From assembly GCF_903995425.1 (NCBI RefSeq), contig NC_050460.1:18727105-18791104 (forward strand): DNA of 64,000 bases, read 5' to 3'. Positions 59,841-64,000 of the stretch are shown one piece after another. The DNA is from Onychomys torridus. Lineage: Eukaryota; Chordata; Mammalia; Rodentia; Cricetidae. Within the stretch, counting starts at the first letter, position 1, and the number at the start of each line of letters is the position of its first letter. Position numbers and translations under genes: made by a program. Under the pieces are notes generated by a model, which was given only the letters and a program-made list of their open reading frames with translations, had not been told where the DNA came from and searched no databases.

Positions 59841-61115
59841 CCATCTCCGCTGCCCTACATCACGGCAGCACAGCAAAGCTGACGTTCAGCAGGCTCAGGG
59901 CACTAGTGGACTCCCAAGAGTGGACATTTCCTAAAAACTACCATTCTAGCTCTGCAAGTAGGGAATGCTTTTTAACATTAAAATGAGTTTTACAAGATAA
60001 TGGAATGGCAGTCGCAAATTTCGTAACTACATATAGACAGTGACATATTGCATGAATGTAGAAAACTGATGTTCAGTGACTAGGCTGGTTTTCAGGCATC
60101 AGCCTATGTAAACACAGGAGTCCTCAAGAGCCCAGCTGGCTTCTTCTACTGATCACGGAGTGGCACCCTCCAGAACAAGCTCACCCAAGTCAGCTGAACA
60201 TGCTCAGAGCCTTAAAGGGGCAGTGTGTGTTGTTCAGCAACCTGATCATCTTACCAGTCCTTTAAGTAGCTCTCAAGAGGCCAGTCTATGAAACAACATC
60301 CCCACTTCTTAATTTACAACGAGAACCCTGACAAGCCTCAGCTTGGCGAGCACAGTATCAGAACAGTGGACACTATGGGATCTATATCTTCAAAATCTTG
60401 AGCTCTCAGAATCCACAACCTCCTTTCATGCATATTGAGGAGAAAAAGCATTTCCTTCTGGCCCCCAGGAAATGCTCTTCTGGATTCAACACACCACAAA
60501 TACAACATACTTGGTACTCTAGCTTCCCTGTCCATCAATACATCAATGAATGGATTGCCCAGGCAGGATCATCCAACTCTACAAGAAGCTGTATGTCACG
60601 GGTCAGCAGAACGGCAGTAAGGAAGGTGCATTGGGGGAGACTCCTGGCCCTGCTTCCTGCTGGATTATGGAATGTTATAGGGTATTTGGGAGAAAGAAAG
60701 CGCAGTGGCATTGTGGATTGTAACTGTGAGAAACTCTGAGGCCGTCTTTGCTGTATCTTCAGCTTTCAGTCTGGGTCCATCCAATGCCGAATCAAAACTT
60801 GGTATTCAGGGGGACCTGGAGTCCCCACTGTTTGAATAATACCATTACTCCAAGTTTGGCTCTTAATAAGCATTGACAAATTACAATGGAATTTGCATTT
60901 TCCTCCCCAGAACTCCTTATAATTGTTGATATATTATAGTCATGTTTTCAATTAAGTGTGAGGAAACAACATAGCTTAACACATCAACAGACTTATAAAC
61001 CTGGTATTTATTACTTCCACCAAATTTCTTCAAATCCCCTGTCCAACACTTGCAGTGTTTTCATTTTAAGATGGGAGCTGAGCTTTGCTGGTGGTTCTTT
61101 ACCACCCAGTCAAAC
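59841..61115. other. Upstream flank, nothing recognised
   Basis: No supported gene. This stretch separates repeat A copy 1 from the later A/B copies. Confidence 0.4.
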
Positions 61116-61311
61116 CAGTGTTTCTCAGCATTTCTAACGCTGCAGCCTTTTAATCCTCATGTTCTGGTGACCCCCAACCATAAAATGATTTCCTTGCAAC
61201 TTCCTAAGTGTAATTTTGCTACTGTGATGAATTGTAATGTAAATATCTGATGTGCAGGATATCTGATGTGTGACCCTCAAAGGGGTCTCAACCCACAGGT
61301 TGAGAACTGCT
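61116..61311 (-). mobile_element. hAT-type MITE (URR1-like), copy 5 of 5
   Basis: cagtgtttctcagcatttct to ggttgagaactgctg, with gacccccaaccataaaatga and gatgaattgtaatgtaaata inside. No clear 8-bp duplication. Confidence 0.88.
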
Positions 61312-61879
61312 GCTCTAACCTATCCATGTCTGCTCTGCGTGGACTTGTCCTTCTAAGGACATTGTGTGTGAGGCACAGATCTTTAAATGTGAAACCAGAA
61401 GCACATCCATAAAATTTTTAGAAAGTCATTAATTTTTAATTAAAACTTCAAACTTTTGTTCTCTAAATCACACAACTGGGAAAAATGAAAGATATTAGAA
61501 AATCATATTTACACAAAAATGCTTATCTGAAATATATGAACAATTTCTAAAATCAACAGTAAAAAAAATTTTAATGACAAAATATTTGAATAGAGACTTT
61601 ACCAGAAAAAAGCACACATGTGGCCAAAAGGCAAATCAAGTAAGACCATGAAAAGATGCTTCAAATGGTTAGTTATTTATGGAAATGAAGATCGTAACTA
61701 TAGTAATAGAGCAGTGTATCCCTGTGGAGCTGGGGCAGAAAGCAGCCCTGCAATGCTAAGTGGTTGCATTGCCAGGGAAATCTAAGATGGTTGACACACT
61801 CTTAAACATAGGTCTAGGTTCGTAAAGCTGGGATCTATTGCTACCACCACACTGCTGGTGAATGGCATTAACACAAAGG

Positions 61880-61985
61880 TCGCTCGCTGATTGCTTATCG
61901 CCGCCAGCCTTTCCATTCACCGAGTAATCTGTCTGAGAGCACACTTTTCTCCATTTTTCTTTTATGTTTTATAAAACAGTAGTTC
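61880..61985 (+). repeat. Local repeat B, copy 1
   Basis: gccagcctttccattcaccg, agtaatctgtctgagagcac and ttttctccatttttctttta align with 62470-62575. Confidence 0.7.
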
Positions 61986-62099
61986 ACAGCACGCTTACTG
62001 GTTTATAGACTTGCATCTTTAGCTTCTTTGCAATTGTAAAGGGGTGGTTTTGTTCTGCATTTCAAAAGTGCAACAAAACCCAAGATCTCCTTAAGGGGC

Positions 62100-62325
62100 A
62101 GTGGCACAAGTTTTGAATTGGACCGGTTTCTGTAGAAGGGTTAAAAAAAAGGTCAATTGGAATAGAAGGAGGAAAAAGACAGAGACTGCTGGTGTAAATA
62201 TGCACCCATTTTTCAAGAATCTTAGTGGGAAGGGGGGTGTCCAAGAGCTTGCTTCTCCTCCACTCCTCTTCCAGCTGGCTTCATCACCTTGGATCACTTC
62301 TTCTCTTCACTGGACTTGGTGTGAG
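62100..62325 (+). repeat. Local repeat A, copy 2
   Basis: caattggaatagaaggagga, agactgctggtgtaaatatg, ttttcaagaatcttagtggg and tgtccaagagcttgcttctc. Partner of 59640-59840. Confidence 0.75.
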
Positions 62326-62469
62326 CATTAGGAAGCATGAGACATAACAGACACAGCTCATTCTATCATCCCTACACCAGCCACATCTGCCAAATAAAGT
62401 CAATGTATTGTTTGAGAATAAATATTAAGTCACCCTGTCATCCCCTCCCATCCCCGAAGCAACTGCATG

Positions 62470-62575
62470 AATTCTAAGTTACGGCCAGCCTTTCAGATCA
62501 CTGAGTAAGCCATTTGAGAATAAATTTTTCTCCACTTTTTTGTGTGTTTTTATATAAAAAGAAAAGAATCTTAAA
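62470..62575 (+). repeat. Local repeat B, copy 2
   Basis: gccagcctttcagatcactg, agtaagccatttgagaataa and ttttctccacttttttgtgt. Partner of 61880-61985. Confidence 0.7.
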
Positions 62576-63672
62576 GGTATAATAGATTTCTGGACTTGCA
62601 CCTGAGAGTTGTAGCAATCTAAATGAATTAATTCTCAACAAGGTTCTTTCAAGATTCTATTTTAATAATTAAAATGTCACCCCTAGATATTTAGAGCAGA
62701 GACCAATCAGTCTACCATGTGTGTAAGGCAAAGAACAGAGGGAAGTTTCGTGTTTACTCAGAATGATTGACTTGAGATTGTAACAGGAAATGTTCTCAGG
62801 TAAGAAACAAAACTGACTAAATTCAATAGAAAAAGTTGATCCACACATATCAAGAATCCTTGTGAAAACATATGCATCCCATCTTTGGAAAGAGATAAAT
62901 GTCTTGGCTGTTCTTCTGGGTGGCCTTCAGGACAGAGGTGGAAACAGAATGCCGGGCTCCCAGGGTTCTGTACTTCCTTTCCAGGGAGATCCTACAGGTC
63001 CTTGCCTCAGCACTCACCACTTTCTCCTCTCAGTGAGAGAGCAAAGTGTGACCCTCAGCCCTGGCTTCAGAAACAGCTCAGTTGACCAGAAGCACTTGTC
63101 ACCACTGCACTATTTTTACCTTCTCCTTGCCACCAACTTACAAATGACAGCTGCTTTGAGCGCTTCCACTTCACCATGCATTTCCTCCAGTGCTGTCTGA
63201 ATCCCGCTACCCTGCCCTCTTCTGAAACTGCTAGAAGTCATTGAATGAGCTCCGGAGTTCTGTGACACGTCAGTTTTCCTGCTAAATTTACTTCAGGTGG
63301 CTGCATGTGCCTTTGCGCTCGTGCCCACCACTTTCAGGAACCCACACTGTCACCTCTTCACTTTCCCAATCCACCTGCTCTGCTCCCTGCACTGACTCCT
63401 GTACAGGGTCCATCAAATATATATTTGCTATATCAAATTTAAAATACCAAATCTCTTCCATGATGGACAACATTTGGTACCTGCACCTTCGTCTTCCATG
63501 GAGCTTCTACCGTTGACATATCTGGAAATGGATCATATTGTGTTCATAGTTCAGAAGTTGAACTGTATTTACTACTTTCTCTAGGAAATCAAAGACAAAT
63601 TTTTAAAGTGGAAATTGGGGCTGTAACTCTTCTGAGAAAATGCACAGCACCTTTTCTTTGGTGTGGTGAGGG
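62576..63672. other. Upstream flank, nothing recognised
   Basis: No gene or named repeat could be supported. Confidence 0.45.
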
Positions 63673-63697
63673 GTGTGTGTGTGTGTGTGTGTGTGTT
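63673..63697. repeat. Short (GT)n run
   Basis: About 12 GT units. Confidence 0.95.
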
Positions 63698-64000
63698 TTA
63701 TATGTGTGTAGGTATTGAAGGCAATGCTGCATCTGCACAGGCTTCATTACACCTTAGCCATGGATACACTTTGCCAGTTAGGACAGCCACACTGAACACA
63801 GCATACGATGTCACTGATTGAATTCTAACATGACATCCATAGGTCACGTATTAAGTACATTTGTTTGTATATCCTGACACCTTAAGATCACCTTCACTCT
63901 CTACACAATTCCTCTCAATATCCCTGTCTTCTTGGAGTCTTAGTGTTGCTTATTTAAAAATCATATTTTGGCTATTGGGTAAAATGCCAGGAGCTGAGAT

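Overview
This is mammalian nuclear DNA, almost certainly from a rodent. B1, B3 and ID SINEs, rodent-type L1 3' ends, a rodent-like hAT repeat family and abundant CA/CT microsatellites are scattered throughout. The 3' half of the B1 copies (a 'ccaggaaaggcacaaagctacacag'-like segment) looks cricetid (hamster, vole or deer mouse) rather than mouse or rat; that refinement is an inference.

One protein-coding gene is supported. It is OGFRL1 (opioid growth factor receptor-like 1) on the minus strand, from the ATG at 51654 to the stop at 38097-38099. I rebuilt it as seven coding exons with GT-AG junctions in consistent phase: 51397-51654, 47296-47382, 47059-47137, 44304-44382, 44131-44197, 43845-43990 and 38097-38763. 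Together they give 1,383 nt, or 460 residues plus stop. The first exon lies in a GC-box-rich, TATA-less CpG island (about 51.15-52.13 kb). The 3' UTR runs towards lower coordinates; its end is not certain.

Region by region: 1-34 kb is gene-poor flank downstream of OGFRL1. It holds a U6 snRNA pseudogene (3.6 kb), an RPL10A processed pseudogene (6.05-6.69 kb), a possible unrecognised retrocopy ending at 12.33 kb, several L1 3' ends and many SINEs and microsatellites. 34-52 kb is OGFRL1 with its 3' UTR, introns and promoter. Intron 6 carries two minisatellites. 52-64 kb is upstream flank with an ID element that still has its target-site duplication, a rearranged L1, a nested B1, a MaLR-type LTR end and a pair of diverged local repeats.

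I see no operon, CRISPR array, RNA-guided system or other undescribed multi-gene system, and nothing bacterial or viral in the exogenous sense. The most informative observations are structural: two L1 copies with twin-priming-type inversions, a tandem NAGNAG acceptor and a short uORF in OGFRL1, an in-phase 51-bp minisatellite, and a hAT element with a preserved 8-bp duplication. Repeat family names come from memory of consensus sequences and were not checked by a search.
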